Of a stretch of 64,000 bases of DNA, positions 50,200 to 59,216 are shown one piece after another. Position 1 is the first letter of the stretch; each line of letters begins with the position of its first letter. The notes below the pieces were generated by a model. It had not been told where the DNA came from. It ran no database searches and worked only from the letters and a program-made list of their open reading frames with translations. Position numbers and translations under genes: made by a program. The stretch comes from Rhabdothermincola_A sp041688815 (GTDB lineage: Bacteria; Actinomycetota; Acidimicrobiia; Acidimicrobiales; Acidimicrobilacustridaceae): positions 42,543-106,542 of the forward strand of contig JBDNHK010000107.1 in assembly GCA_041688815.1 (NCBI GenBank), written 5' to 3'.

Positions 50200-51840
50200 A
50201 TGAGCCAACCACCCGTTCCGATTCCCGCCACCGCCGAGTGGGCGGCGCTCATCGAGCATCACCAGCAGATGGCGACCACCCATCTCCGCGAGATCTTCGC
50301 CGACGACCCCGACCGCGGCACCCGTCTCGTCCACGAGGTCGGCGACCTCTACCTCGACCTGTCGAAGCACCGGGCGACCGACGAGACGTTCTCGTTGCTG
50401 TGCGACCTGGCTCGCGCTGCGGGGGTCGAGGAGTTGCGCGACGACATGTTCGCCGGCAGACCGATCAACGTCACCGAGCAACGCTCCGTGCTCCACGTCG
50501 CCCTGCGCGCTCCGGAGGGCACCGTCGTGCTCGACGCGGACGGCAACGACGTCGTGCCCGAGGTGCACGAGGTTCTCGACCGCATGGCCGGGTTCGCCAG
50601 TCGGGTCCGGTTGGGGGAGTGGAAGGGCCACACGGGCCTCCCCATCCGCAACCTCGTCAACATCGGTATCGGGGGGAGCGACCTCGGCCCCCACATGGCC
50701 CACGAGGCCCTTCTCCCGTTCGCGGCGCCGCACCTCACCGTGCGGTTCGTGTCGAACGTCGACGGCGCCGAGTTCCACGAGCTCACCAAGGACCTCGATC
50801 CCGCCGAGACCCTGTTCGTCGTTGCTTCGAAGACGTTCTCCACCCTCGAGACCATGACCAATGCCCGGTCCGCCCGGGAGTGGATGCTCGAGAGCGGGGC
50901 CGACGAGGCTGCCGTGGCCAAGCACTTCGTGGCCGTCTCGACCAACGCCGAGGAGGTGGCGGCCTTCGGTATCGACACCGACAACATGTTCGGCTTCTGG
51001 GACTGGGTCGGCGGCCGCTACAGCTACGACTCGGCCATCGGATTGTCGCTCATGGTGGCCATCGGACCGGAGCACTTCCGTGAGATGTTGGACGGTTTCC
51101 ACCTCGTCGACGAGCATTTCCGCACCGCCCCCCTCGAGGCCAACCTGCCCGTGCTGCTCGGTCTGCTCGGGGTCTGGTACGCCAACTTCTTCGGTGCCGA
51201 GACCCTCGCCGTGCTGCCCTACAGCCACTACCTGTCGCACCTGACGGCCTACCTGCAGCAGCTCTCGATGGAGAGCAACGGCAAGTCGGTGGACCGATGG
51301 GGTCGGCCGGTGGGCGCCAGCACCGGGGAGATCGTGTGGGGACAACCTGGTACGAACGGCCAGCACGCGTTCTACCAACTCATCCATCAGGGCACCCGTC
51401 TCATCCCCTGCGATTTCGTCGGCCTGGTGCATCCGCCCTACGAGGTCGGTGGCCACCAGGACATCTTCATGGCCAACTTCTTCGCGCAGCCCGAGGCCCT
51501 GGCCTTCGGCAAGACCGCCGACGAGGTGGCCGCCGAGGGGGTGGCCCCTGCGCTGGTGAGCGCCCGCACTTTCGAGGGCAATCGACCCTCGACGTCGATT
51601 CTGCTGCCGGCGCTCACGCCGTCGACCCTGGGGCAGCTGATCGCCCTCTACGAGCACAAGACGTTCGTACAGGGGGCGATCTGGGGGATCAACAGCTTCG
51701 ACCAGTGGGGGGTGGAGCTGGGCAAGAAGCTGGCCCAGGCCATCGTCCCGGAGCTCGCGGCCGACACCGAGCCCGAGCTCACTCACGACAGCTCCACCAA
51801 CTCGCTGATCCGCCGCTACCGACAGCTCCGGCGCTCGTGA
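50200..51840 (+). CDS. pgi: glucose-6-phosphate isomerase
   Basis: 546 residues, full length. IRNLVNIGIGGSDLGPHMAH (sugar-phosphate site), FVVASKTFSTLETMTNARSA, GFWDWVGGRYSYDSAIGLSL, GQPGTNGQHAFYQLIHQGTR and SFDQWGVELGKKLA are all intact, with the catalytic Glu in GTNGQHAF-adjacent and the Lys in QWGVELGK. GAGGAG precedes the ATG. Works with ppgK and gnd around glucose-6-phosphate. Confidence 0.97.
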   Translation: MSQPPVPIPATAEWAALIEHHQQMATTHLREIFADDPDRGTRLVHEVGDLYLDLSKHRATDETFSLLCDLARAAGVEELRDDMFAGRPINVTEQRSVLHVALRAPEGTVVLDADGNDVVPEVHEVLDRMAGFASRVRLGEWKGHTGLPIRNLVNIGIGGSDLGPHMAHEALLPFAAPHLTVRFVSNVDGAEFHELTKDLDPAETLFVVASKTFSTLETMTNARSAREWMLESGADEAAVAKHFVAVSTNAEEVAAFGIDTDNMFGFWDWVGGRYSYDSAIGLSLMVAIGPEHFREMLDGFHLVDEHFRTAPLEANLPVLLGLLGVWYANFFGAETLAVLPYSHYLSHLTAYLQQLSMESNGKSVDRWGRPVGASTGEIVWGQPGTNGQHAFYQLIHQGTRLIPCDFVGLVHPPYEVGGHQDIFMANFFAQPEALAFGKTADEVAAEGVAPALVSARTFEGNRPSTSILLPALTPSTLGQLIALYEHKTFVQGAIWGINSFDQWGVELGKKLAQAIVPELAADTEPELTHDSSTNSLIRRYRQLRRS

Positions 51841-51870
51841 GGCCTCCCGCCCCCTGGCCTTCGACCGTGC

Positions 51871-51876
51871 CAGACT
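51871..51876 (+). promoter_or_regulatory. possible -10 element (CAGACT) before ppgK
   Basis: CAGACT ends 8 bases before ATG 51885. It could give ppgK its own transcript besides read-through from pgi. Confidence 0.3.
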
Positions 51877-51884
51877 CCCCGACA

Positions 51885-52688
51885 ATGAAGGTACTGGGGA
51901 TCGACATCGGGGGCAGTGGTATCAAGGGCGCGGTGGTCGACACCAAGCGCGGTCGACTGCTCACCGATCGGTTGCGGCTCCTCACGCCGCAACCGGCCAC
52001 GCCCGACGCGGTGGCCCACACCGTGGCCGAGGTGACCAAGCACTTCGAGTGGGACGGACCGATCGGGTGCACGTTCCCGGGGGTGGTCAAGGGCGGTCGC
52101 GTGCACACCGCCGCCAACCTCGACCCGAGCTGGATCGACCTGAACGCGGCGGAACTGTTCGCGTCCTCCAGCAGCTGCGCCATCACGGTCGTGAACGACG
52201 CCGACGCCGCCGGTGAGGCCGAGGCCTCTTTCGGCGCGGGAAAGGGCGAACCGGGGCTCGTCATCACCGTCACCCTCGGCACCGGCATCGGCACCGCATT
52301 GGTGGTGGGCGGGCGCCTGGTCCCCAACTCCGAGCTCGGCCACCTGCCGCTACATGGCGGCGACGCCGAGAAGTGGGCGGCCAGCTCGGTGCGCGAGCAC
52401 CTCGACCTGAGCTGGGAGGACTGGGCGAGTCGCGTGGATGACTACCTCCACCTCGTCGAGGACCTGCTCTGGCCCGATCTTTTCGTGATCGGCGGTGGTG
52501 TCTCGAAGCGGGCCGAGCACTTTGTTCCTCTCCTGACCTGTCGGACCAAGGTCGTGCCGGCCGAGTTACAGAACCAGGCCGGCATCGTGGGGGCGGCACT
52601 GGCCGTCAACCGCCATCACTCCAAACACGGCGACGATGGTCAGGCCGTGCCCAGAGCCGCCAAGGGCAAACGTCGCGCCAAGGGGTGA
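51885..52688 (+). CDS. ppgK: polyphosphate glucokinase
   Basis: Phosphorylates glucose with polyphosphate (and often ATP). 267 residues of the ROK-related PpgK family: LGIDIGGSGIKGAVVDTKRG, TFPGVVKGGRV, VVNDADAAGEAEASFG with the catalytic Asp, VTLGTGIGTALVVGG and PNSELGHLPLHG. The enzyme is largely confined to actinobacteria and some cyanobacteria. The basic C-terminal tail (AAKGKRRAKG) may help bind the polyanion (inference). Directly after pgi. Confidence 0.95.
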   Translation: MKVLGIDIGGSGIKGAVVDTKRGRLLTDRLRLLTPQPATPDAVAHTVAEVTKHFEWDGPIGCTFPGVVKGGRVHTAANLDPSWIDLNAAELFASSSSCAITVVNDADAAGEAEASFGAGKGEPGLVITVTLGTGIGTALVVGGRLVPNSELGHLPLHGGDAEKWAASSVREHLDLSWEDWASRVDDYLHLVEDLLWPDLFVIGGGVSKRAEHFVPLLTCRTKVVPAELQNQAGIVGAALAVNRHHSKHGDDGQAVPRAAKGKRRAKG

Positions 52689-52716
52689 GGCGACGCCGGG
52701 CTCCCGCCGGCTCCGG

Positions 52717-53070
52717 TCAGTCCCAGCCCAGCTCCACCAGCCGATCGTCGTCGATCCCGAAGTGATGGGCAACCTCGTGGACCACGGTGACGAGGACCTC
52801 CTCCACCACCTCGTCCTCGTCGCGAGCCAGCCGACAGATCGGCAGCCGGAACACGGTGATGCGGTCGGGTAGCGGGAGCTCACCCCAGCCCACTCCGTAC
52901 TGGTCTCGTTCGGTGAGCGGGATGCCTTCGTACAGCCCCAGCAGACCTTCGTCGTGGTCGTCCTCCACCAACACGACCACGTTGTCCATCAGCGCTCCGA
53001 GGGCCGGCGGCAAGGCGTCGAGTGCATCGCCCACGAGCTCCTCGAAGCGGTCGACGCTCATCTCCACCAC
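52717..53070 (-). CDS. zincin-like metallopeptidase family protein
   Basis: 117 residues of the small actinobacterial zincin family (PF06262 type). The metal site HExxH is VVHEVAHHFGIDDDRLVELG, preceded by ITVFRLPICRLA. The distal third ligand is likely the Asp after GID. Substrate unknown. ATG 53070 or ATG 53058 could be the start. Confidence 0.9.
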   Translation of the reverse strand: MVEMSVDRFEELVGDALDALPPALGALMDNVVVLVEDDHDEGLLGLYEGIPLTERDQYGVGWGELPLPDRITVFRLPICRLARDEDEVVEEVLVTVVHEVAHHFGIDDDRLVELGWD

Positions 53071-53222
53071 GGACCAGAAGGTAGCGGCTGGCGCCGGGCG
53101 GATCTCGATCCGCGAAGTCAGATCCCCGTCGCGGCGGCGGCGGGGTGCGACGCTGTGAGCTGTTCCCGTCGGCGCCCGGGTCTCTCCACTCGGCCGCTCA
53201 CCGAAGCCTGTCGAGGTCCCCC

Positions 53223-53708
53223 ATGAGCCCGTTGATCATCGCCCTCGTCGTCGTCGCCATCGTTGTCGTCTTTGCCGCTCTCGCCCTCAACCCGCTGTTG
53301 CTGAAGCGGGGCGGTGCGGCTATCGCCGAGGCCCGTGAGCAGCTCGGAGGGCCTGACGCCGTCACCCTGATCGAGCCCAAGGCGGTGGGCTTCGGCTCTG
53401 AGCCCGACGAGGCTGGTGGCTTGCGGGGTCAGGGTGTCCTGGCCATGAGCGCGGGCGCCCTCGTCTTCGTCACCTGGGCGCCCAAGAAGACTTTCCGACT
53501 CGACCGCAGTGCCATCACGGCGGTCACCACGTCGGCGACCGACGCCCGATCCATGGACCGCGCTGCGGTGATCGTGGGCTTCGACGACCCCGAGCATCCC
53601 GACGCCACGGTGTCGTGGAGGGTGCCCGAGATCGCCCGTTGGCTCGACGAGCTGGGCTACGACTGGGGGCCCGAGGGCCGACCGGAGTTCGAGACCGACG
53701 AGGCCTGA
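53223..53708 (+). CDS. single-pass membrane protein with small beta domain, unknown
   Basis: 161 residues. One N-terminal helix (PLIIALVVVAIVVVFAALAL), then a domain with GALVFVTWAPKKTFRLDRSA and a terminal VSWRVPEIARWLDELGYDWG, resembling PH-like domains by strand pattern. Family not recognised. Its last 52 bases overlap the end of the convergent desaturase gene. Confidence 0.7.
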   Translation: MSPLIIALVVVAIVVVFAALALNPLLLKRGGAAIAEAREQLGGPDAVTLIEPKAVGFGSEPDEAGGLRGQGVLAMSAGALVFVTWAPKKTFRLDRSAITAVTTSATDARSMDRAAVIVGFDDPEHPDATVSWRVPEIARWLDELGYDWGPEGRPEFETDEA

Positions 53709-54826
53709 CGGCGCGATGCCTCGGCGTAGGTGAGCCAGCAGCCATTGTCGAAGTCGTAGAGCTGGCACTTGCGGGTGTTGGCCACGAAGTCGCGAAAGCG
53801 CAGCGGGGCGTCGTGCACGGTGCCCGGGAAGGCCTCCTCGATGGCGTCGGTGGCCAGTTCGAGGTTGTACATCGGGATGCGCATGTCCACGTGGTGGGGG
53901 ACATGGACCATGATCCAGTGGAAGAAGAAGTTGAGGCCGAAGCGGGCCCGCAGCACGGTGGTGCCCTCCATCTGGCCCTTGTACTTGGTCCACTCCCGGC
54001 GTTTCCACCAACGGATGGACGGCTGCACGTGGTGGACGTGCACGAAGGTGGCGATCACGTAGGTGAAGGCCAGGAACGGAACGATCAGCACCTTGACGAC
54101 CATCCAGGCCGCGCCGGTCACGGTTCCGTGCGCGGCCCAGCCGAGGGCGGCGAGCACCAGCGACGCCCCGGCCACGAAGGTCCACACGATGATGCGGTCG
54201 CGGCGCACGGCCCCGGCCCACCGGGCTGGTGGCGACCCCACGATCATCTTGTTCCACCACACCTCACGCAGGTAATAGGCGCCGGCGCCGAGCCATGACC
54301 ACTCGAAGCGGTGCCGGGCCTTGCCGAGCGGCGACATCTCCTCGTACTGCTCGGGCGTGTAGGGGTGCCACACGAAGTCGAACCCCTGGCGCACGGTGTA
54401 GGCGTGGTGGATGCGGTTGTGGCCGAGCACCCAGCCCTCGTAGACGTGCCACGAGGGCAGCATGGCGACGGTGCCGATCACCCGGTTGAGGCGTTTGCTG
54501 GAGAAGAGAGCGCCGTGGGCAGCGTCGTGGGCCACGATGAACAGCCCGGAGATGACCATGGCCGAGAGCACCCACAGGGCGACGAGCGCGAAGGGGTTGT
54601 CGGTCAAGATCAGGCCGGCGACGACGAGCCCGTAGATGACCAGATCGCGGGCGAAGTAGCTCAGGCCCTTCCACGTGGGGTTGTGGTAGGCCTCGGGCGG
54701 GATGACGTCGAGGACGGGCTTCAGGGAGCCCCCCCGGGGGGTCTCGGATCCGTCGGCGGCGGCTGGGGCTTCGGCCCCGACGGGGGCGAGGGGCTCGGGG
54801 ATCAAAACGGTGTCGGCGGGAAGCAT
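53657..54826 (-). CDS. membrane fatty-acid desaturase
   Basis: 389 residues. Three His boxes of a di-iron desaturase: HDAAHG (VAHDAAHGALF), HNRIHHAY, and HVPHHVD, with four membrane helices between. Acts on acyl-lipids or acyl-CoA at the membrane. ATG 54826 has TAGTCT 6 bases upstream (leaderless) and is preferred to the TTG one codon earlier. A perfect palindrome overlaps that -10 box. Divergent from the SDR gene; the last 52 bases overlap the neighbouring gene antisense. Confidence 0.92.
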   Translation of the reverse strand: MLPADTVLIPEPLAPVGAEAPAAADGSETPRGGSLKPVLDVIPPEAYHNPTWKGLSYFARDLVIYGLVVAGLILTDNPFALVALWVLSAMVISGLFIVAHDAAHGALFSSKRLNRVIGTVAMLPSWHVYEGWVLGHNRIHHAYTVRQGFDFVWHPYTPEQYEEMSPLGKARHRFEWSWLGAGAYYLREVWWNKMIVGSPPARWAGAVRRDRIIVWTFVAGASLVLAALGWAAHGTVTGAAWMVVKVLIVPFLAFTYVIATFVHVHHVQPSIRWWKRREWTKYKGQMEGTTVLRARFGLNFFFHWIMVHVPHHVDMRIPMYNLELATDAIEEAFPGTVHDAPLRFRDFVANTRKCQLYDFDNGCWLTYAEASRRQASSVSNSGRPSGPQS

Positions 54827-54832
54827 CAACTC

Positions 54833-54838
54833 AGACTA
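54833..54838 (-). promoter_or_regulatory. -10 element (TAGTCT) of the leaderless desaturase
   Basis: TAGTCT on the minus strand ends 6 bases before ATG 54826 and shares three bases with the palindrome at 54836-54853. Confidence 0.5.
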
Positions 54839-54853
54839 CCGACCGGTCGGTAG
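54836..54853. promoter_or_regulatory. 18-bp perfect palindrome (TetR-like operator)
   Basis: CTACCGACCGGTCGGTAG is fully self-complementary and overlaps the -10 box of the desaturase. A bound regulator would directly block that promoter and may also affect the divergent SDR gene 102 bases away. ACCGACCGGTCGGT is a common TetR-family site shape in actinobacteria; the regulator is not in the window. Confidence 0.75.
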
Positions 54854-54954
54854 ACCGGGGATGATTCTGCCCGGTATGTGCCCAGTGCCACAGGGACGGG
54901 GCCGGGGACGTGTCAAGATCCAGGCTCCACGGCGCCGATCGAGGGGACCCGACC

Positions 54955-55860
54955 ATGGCTCGACTCTGTGAAGACCGCATCTGCATCGTGACCGGTGCCG
55001 GCCGGGGCATCGGGCGTGAGCACGCGTTGATGCTCGCAGCGCACGGCGCCAAGGTCGTGGTGAACGACGTCGGGAGTGGTGCCGACGGCACCGGGTCCGA
55101 CGCCGGTCCGGCCCAGCAGGTGGTCGACGAGATCGTCGCCGCCGGGGGCGAGGCCGTGGCCAACACCGACGACATCAGCGATTGGGCCGGCGCCGAGCGC
55201 ATCGTGGCTCAGGCCGTCGACACCTACGGGCGCCTCGACGTGTTGATCAACAACGCCGGCATCCTCCGCGACCGGATGCTCGCCAACATGAGCGAGGCCG
55301 AGTGGGACGCGGTCATCAAGGTGCACCTGAAGGGCACCGCGGGGCCGTCGCACTTCGCGGCGGCGCACTGGCGCGAACGGTCGAAGGCGGGGGACGACGT
55401 GCAGGCCCGGCTCATCAACACCTCGTCCCCGTCGGGTATCTACGGCAACATCGGCCAGACCAACTACGGCGCGGCCAAGGCGGGTATCGCCACGTTCACG
55501 ATCATCGCCGCCGATGAACTCGGTCGCTACGGCGTCACCGTCAACTGCATCGCCCCGGCCGCGCTCACCCGCCTCACCGAGGGCCTCGGACTCGGGCAGG
55601 CCAGCGACGAGGTGAAGGAGCAGATGTCGCCCACGTGGATCGCGTCGATCGCCACCTGGTTGGCGTCCACCGAGTCGGCCCACGTCACCGGCCGGGTCTT
55701 CGACGTCACCGGCCGTCAGCTCGCCGTCGCCGAGAGCTGGCACCGCGGGCCTTCGGTCGCCCCCACCCTCGACCCCACGGCCATCGGCCCTCTGGTGGAG
55801 GAGTTGCTGGCCATCGCTCGGCCCAACGCCGACATGTCCGGCGCCGACCGCACCACCTGA
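54955..55860 (+). CDS. short-chain dehydrogenase (17-beta-HSD4/hydroxyacyl-CoA type)
   Basis: 301 residues. Nucleotide site VTGAGRGIGREHALMLAAHG with the Asp in VVVNDVGSG that selects NAD(H). Catalytic Ser in NTSSPSGIYG, Tyr and Lys in QTNYGAAKAGI. GREHALMLAAHGAKVVVNDV marks the HSD17B4-like branch acting on 3-hydroxyacyl-CoA or steroid substrates. GAGGGGA precedes ATG 54955. Divergent from the desaturase with a shared palindromic operator. Confidence 0.92.
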   Translation: MARLCEDRICIVTGAGRGIGREHALMLAAHGAKVVVNDVGSGADGTGSDAGPAQQVVDEIVAAGGEAVANTDDISDWAGAERIVAQAVDTYGRLDVLINNAGILRDRMLANMSEAEWDAVIKVHLKGTAGPSHFAAAHWRERSKAGDDVQARLINTSSPSGIYGNIGQTNYGAAKAGIATFTIIAADELGRYGVTVNCIAPAALTRLTEGLGLGQASDEVKEQMSPTWIASIATWLASTESAHVTGRVFDVTGRQLAVAESWHRGPSVAPTLDPTAIGPLVEELLAIARPNADMSGADRTT

Positions 55861-55981
55861 GTCGTCGTCTCCTCCAGGAGCGTTCCCGCGGCCGAACCCT
55901 CCCTCCCGAGTCACGCCAGCGAACCTGTCTCCGAAGACCGCCCGAGGTCGCCCGCATCGCTAGACCGGTTCGGGTCCTTGC

Positions 55982-56641
55982 TCAGAACAGCTTGAGGACG
56001 TTCGATTCGATGCCTCTCAGCTCGTCGTAGTCGACTTCGACCCAGGCGATGTCGCGGGCATCGGCCAGCACCTTGGCTTGCGGCTTGATGGACTGGGCCA
56101 CGAACACGCCGCGTACCGGGCGCAGGTTGGGGTCGCGGTCGAGGCGCTCGAGGTAACGGGCGAGCTGTTCGACCCCGTCGATGTCGCCCCGGCGCTTCAC
56201 CTCCACGGCGATGGCGTGGCCGTCGGCATCGCGGCACAACAGGTCGACGGGACCGATGTCGGTGGGGAACTCGCGGCGCACGAGCACCAGGCCGTCGGCG
56301 ATCGACGTGGGGTCGGCGGCCAGCAACTCCTGGAGGTGAGCCTCCACCCCGTCCTTCTGCAGGCCTGGGTCGTTGCCGAACTCGTGGGCTGAATCGTGCA
56401 GCACCTCGTCGAGCGTGATCGTCAGGGTCTCGCCCTTGGGGTTCGTCACCACCCACCGGCCGTCGTCCTCCACGAGCCGGTTGGGGGCGTTCATCCAGTT
56501 GAGCGGCTTGTAGGCGCCCCCGTCGGCGTGGATGGCCACACACCCATCGGCCTTCACCATGATCAACCGGGTGGCCGTGGGCAGATGAGCGGCCAGACGG
56601 CCCTCGTAGTCCACTGAGCAACGGGCGATCACGAGACGCAC
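55982..56641 (-). CDS. nucS: endonuclease NucS (EndoMS-type mismatch repair)
   Basis: 219 residues. RLVIARCSVDYEGRLAAHLP and KADGCVAIHADGGAYKPLNW match the N-terminal binding domain; the nuclease core has REFPTDIGPVDLLCRDADG and AIAVEVKRRGDIDGVEQLAR (the D-ExK site). In actinobacteria and archaea without MutS/MutL, NucS cuts both strands at mismatches. The C-terminal ESNVLKLF resembles a clamp-binding tail. Its presence argues for an actinomycete lacking MutSL. GTG 56641 starts right at the conserved block. Confidence 0.95.
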   Translation of the reverse strand: MRLVIARCSVDYEGRLAAHLPTATRLIMVKADGCVAIHADGGAYKPLNWMNAPNRLVEDDGRWVVTNPKGETLTITLDEVLHDSAHEFGNDPGLQKDGVEAHLQELLAADPTSIADGLVLVRREFPTDIGPVDLLCRDADGHAIAVEVKRRGDIDGVEQLARYLERLDRDPNLRPVRGVFVAQSIKPQAKVLADARDIAWVEVDYDELRGIESNVLKLF

Positions 56642-56691
56642 GTCAGCGAAGGTAGCCGCCCGGCTCCACGCCTCGTTTCGCCCGAGTGGAG

Positions 56692-58344
56692 TCAGTCGAC
56701 CTGCTGGCCGGACATGCGCTTGGTGATGAGCTCGCGACGTTCGCGCAGTTCGCGGTAGGTGAGCCGTTCCTGGTTCGGGTCGACACCGAGGCCGGCCTTG
56801 ACGCCGGTGAGGTCGTAGTCCACTGCGGTGGGATCGATACCGATGTCGGCGAAGATCTGCTCGCCGTGGGTCTGGGCGAAGTACATCGAGATGTTGGCGA
56901 TCTCGGCGAACAGATCGAGGTCGGGGGCCAGACGGGCGATGGCGCCGTCGAGGAACACGAGGTTCTTCACGTAGAGCATGAGCTCCTTGGGCATGCGGGC
57001 GCCGTAGCCGAGCAGCAGCTTCACCACCCTCTGGATCTCGTGGATCATCTCCTCGGGGGAGAGCGTGGTCGGGTCGACCGGTGTGCCCTCCAGGTCGAGG
57101 TCGACGATCACCCGCTCGAGGTCGGTGTCGGGCGGCAGCGCACCGAGGTCGCGGAGCGCCGCGAGCTGGATGCGCACGTCGTTGGTGGTCGCCCCCATGA
57201 GCAGGCGGAGGAAGGCCATGCGCTGCATCTCACCCATTCGGGCCGTGATGCCGAAGTCGAGCAGGGCCGTGCGGCCGTCGGCCATCACGAACAGGTTCCC
57301 GCCGTGCAGGTCCCCGTGGAAGATGCCGTTGATGAGCGCTCCTTCCATGAAGCCGATCATCCCGGTGCGCACGACCTCGTGGGTGTCGACCCCGGCCTCG
57401 GTCATGCCGACGACGTCGTCGAAGTTGAAGCCGTCGAGGCGTTCCATCACCAGGACGCGAGGGGTGACGAGCTCGGGGTGGGGCCGGGGCACCACGTAGC
57501 CGCGCTGGCCCAGCTTCACGAAGCTCTCGGCCACGTCGAGCATGTTCTGCGCCTCGAGGCGGAAGTCGAGTTCCTCGGTGATCGTCTCGGCGAAGAGCTC
57601 GACGAGCGCCGGGGGATTGGCCAGGGCGGCGATCGGGATGCGCCCTACCAGGAACGGTGCCAGCCAGGCCATGACCTCGAGATCGGCGTGGACCAGGCGC
57701 CCGACGGTGGCGCGCTGCACCTTGACCACCACTCGCTCGCCGGTGCGGAGGGTGGCGGCATGGACCTGGGCGATGGAGGCGGCGGCCAGAGGGCTGCGTT
57801 CGAACGACGAGAACACCTCTTCGAGGGGCCGGCCGAGGTCGCTCTCGACGATGGCCCGCACGTCGCTGAAGGGCTGGGGCGGCACCTGATCGCGACACTT
57901 CTTGAACTCCTCGACCAGTTCGGCGGGGAAGAGGCCCTCACCGGAGGAGATGATCTGGCCGAGCTTGATGTATGTGGGGCCGAGACGCTCGGCGGCGATG
58001 CGCATACGTCGCGACAGCCCCGCCTGGCTACCCGGACTGCCCTTGCGCCGATCGAGCAGATACCACGGCACGATGGCCTGCCCGATGTGCCCGACGACCG
58101 TGAACACCCGACGGCCGCGCGGCAGCCTTCGGGGCTTGATGAGGTCGGGGAGCTGGGCCTTGACCACCCAGCGGACGCCGTCGACGCCCTCTCGCCAGGG
58201 CATCCGGTCGGGGTCCACGATCCACGGCGGGTCGTCGGAGAACGCCCCTATGGCCAGGTCGGCCGGGGGTGAAGCAGGCCCGGTGTCGAGGTCGTGTCGG
58301 TTGGCGCGGTCGAAGTCGGCGTTGGTCGGGGGGCTCATCGTCAT
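56692..58344 (-). CDS. ABC1/AarF/UbiB-type atypical kinase
   Basis: 550 residues. The family's KxGQ-like motif is YIKLGQIISSGEGLFP, the ATP lysine lies in VVVKVQRATVGRLV, the catalytic site is HGDLHGGNLFV, and metal DFG is LLDFGITARM. UbiB proteins promote quinone or lipid metabolism. In this menaquinone-type organism the role is unknown. ATG 58344 is chosen with TACACT 9 bases before it; the longer frame to 58584 overlaps cysQ. Confidence 0.92.
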   Translation of the reverse strand: MTMSPPTNADFDRANRHDLDTGPASPPADLAIGAFSDDPPWIVDPDRMPWREGVDGVRWVVKAQLPDLIKPRRLPRGRRVFTVVGHIGQAIVPWYLLDRRKGSPGSQAGLSRRMRIAAERLGPTYIKLGQIISSGEGLFPAELVEEFKKCRDQVPPQPFSDVRAIVESDLGRPLEEVFSSFERSPLAAASIAQVHAATLRTGERVVVKVQRATVGRLVHADLEVMAWLAPFLVGRIPIAALANPPALVELFAETITEELDFRLEAQNMLDVAESFVKLGQRGYVVPRPHPELVTPRVLVMERLDGFNFDDVVGMTEAGVDTHEVVRTGMIGFMEGALINGIFHGDLHGGNLFVMADGRTALLDFGITARMGEMQRMAFLRLLMGATTNDVRIQLAALRDLGALPPDTDLERVIVDLDLEGTPVDPTTLSPEEMIHEIQRVVKLLLGYGARMPKELMLYVKNLVFLDGAIARLAPDLDLFAEIANISMYFAQTHGEQIFADIGIDPTAVDYDLTGVKAGLGVDPNQERLTYRELRERRELITKRMSGQQVD

Positions 58345-58353
58345 CGCCCTGTG

Positions 58354-58359
58354 AGTGTA
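58354..58359 (-). promoter_or_regulatory. -10 element (TACACT) of the UbiB-type gene
   Basis: TACACT on the minus strand, 9 bases before ATG 58344; AGGG lies between. Confidence 0.4.
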
Positions 58360-58406
58360 TTGAGGCACCTCTCCGGACCATCGGGTCGGGGCGGGTTCCG
58401 CGCCGG

Positions 58407-59204
58407 TCAGATCTCGCCCGACGCCGCCACTGCCGCGAGCACGGCCTCGGCCAGCTCGGCCCGGCACACGATGAGGTCGGGCAGGTAAGGATCGGCGTTG
58501 TTGTAGCGCAGGGGAGTGCCGTCGAGTCGCGACACGTGCAGCCCTGCGGCGAGGGCCACCGCGGCCGGGGCGCAGTTGTCCCACTCGTACTGCCCTCCGC
58601 CGTGGACGTACACGTCGGCTTCACCCCGAACCACCGCCATGGCCTTCGCCCCGGCTGATCCCATGGGCAACAGCACGCCGTCGAGGGATTCAGCAACGGC
58701 GGTGGCCAGGGCCGGCGGTCGACTCCTGCTCACGACGAGACGCACCGCAGAGTCCGCGGGGCGGTCCGGCACTCGGGCGGCCGGAACCGAGCCGAGCGTG
58801 ACGCCCAGTCCGGGGAGGGCCACCGCCCCGGCCGTGGGGACGCCGTCGAGGGCCAGGGCCACGTGCACGGCCCGGTCGTCGCGGCCTTCGCCGAACTCGC
58901 GCGTGCCGTCGAGGGGGTCGATGATCCAGACCCGCGACGCGGCGAGGCGGGCCTTGTCGTCCTTGCCCTCTTCGGACAGGACGGCGTCGTCGGGCCGGGC
59001 GGTGGCCAACTCGCCCATGAGCCACACGTGCGAGCGCCGGTCCCCCTCGTCCTTGATCGTCTTCTCGTCGGCGTCGTTGCCGGCCAGCTCGGCCCGCAGC
59101 GCCAAGAGCAGCGTCCCCGCTTCCGTGGCCAGTCGAACGGCCAACTCGGGGTCGGTCGGCTCGACCGTTGAATGTTGAGGACTAAGGTCGGGATTTCCGT
59201 TCAC
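58407..59204 (-). CDS. cysQ: 3'(2'),5'-bisphosphate nucleotidase
   Basis: Hydrolyses PAP (and PAPS), the by-product of sulfate activation. 265 residues of the inositol-monophosphatase superfamily: VLSEEGKDD (metal), WIIDPLDGTREFGEG (metal and catalysis), and YEWDNCAPAAVALAAG (third Asp). GTG 59204 has TAAGGT 6 bases before it. It is divergent from cysDNC, fitting pathway control. Inositol phosphatase activity cannot be excluded. Confidence 0.92.
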   Translation of the reverse strand: MNGNPDLSPQHSTVEPTDPELAVRLATEAGTLLLALRAELAGNDADEKTIKDEGDRRSHVWLMGELATARPDDAVLSEEGKDDKARLAASRVWIIDPLDGTREFGEGRDDRAVHVALALDGVPTAGAVALPGLGVTLGSVPAARVPDRPADSAVRLVVSRSRPPALATAVAESLDGVLLPMGSAGAKAMAVVRGEADVYVHGGGQYEWDNCAPAAVALAAGLHVSRLDGTPLRYNNADPYLPDLIVCRAELAEAVLAAVAASGEI

Positions 59205-59209
59205 TTTCG

Positions 59210-59216
59210 TACCTTA
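59210..59216. promoter_or_regulatory. overlapping divergent -10 elements of cysQ and cysD
   Basis: TACCTTA reads TACCTT (59210-59215) on the plus strand, 9 bases before cysD, and TAAGGT (59216-59211) on the minus strand, 6 bases before cysQ. The two -10 boxes share five bases, so the polymerases would compete for one site. Confidence 0.45.

Noticed and set aside
56686..58272. 528-codon plus-strand frame opposite the UbiB-type kinase
   Set aside because: Antisense shadow of a gene with complete kinase motifs; no ribosome site and no recognisable domain.
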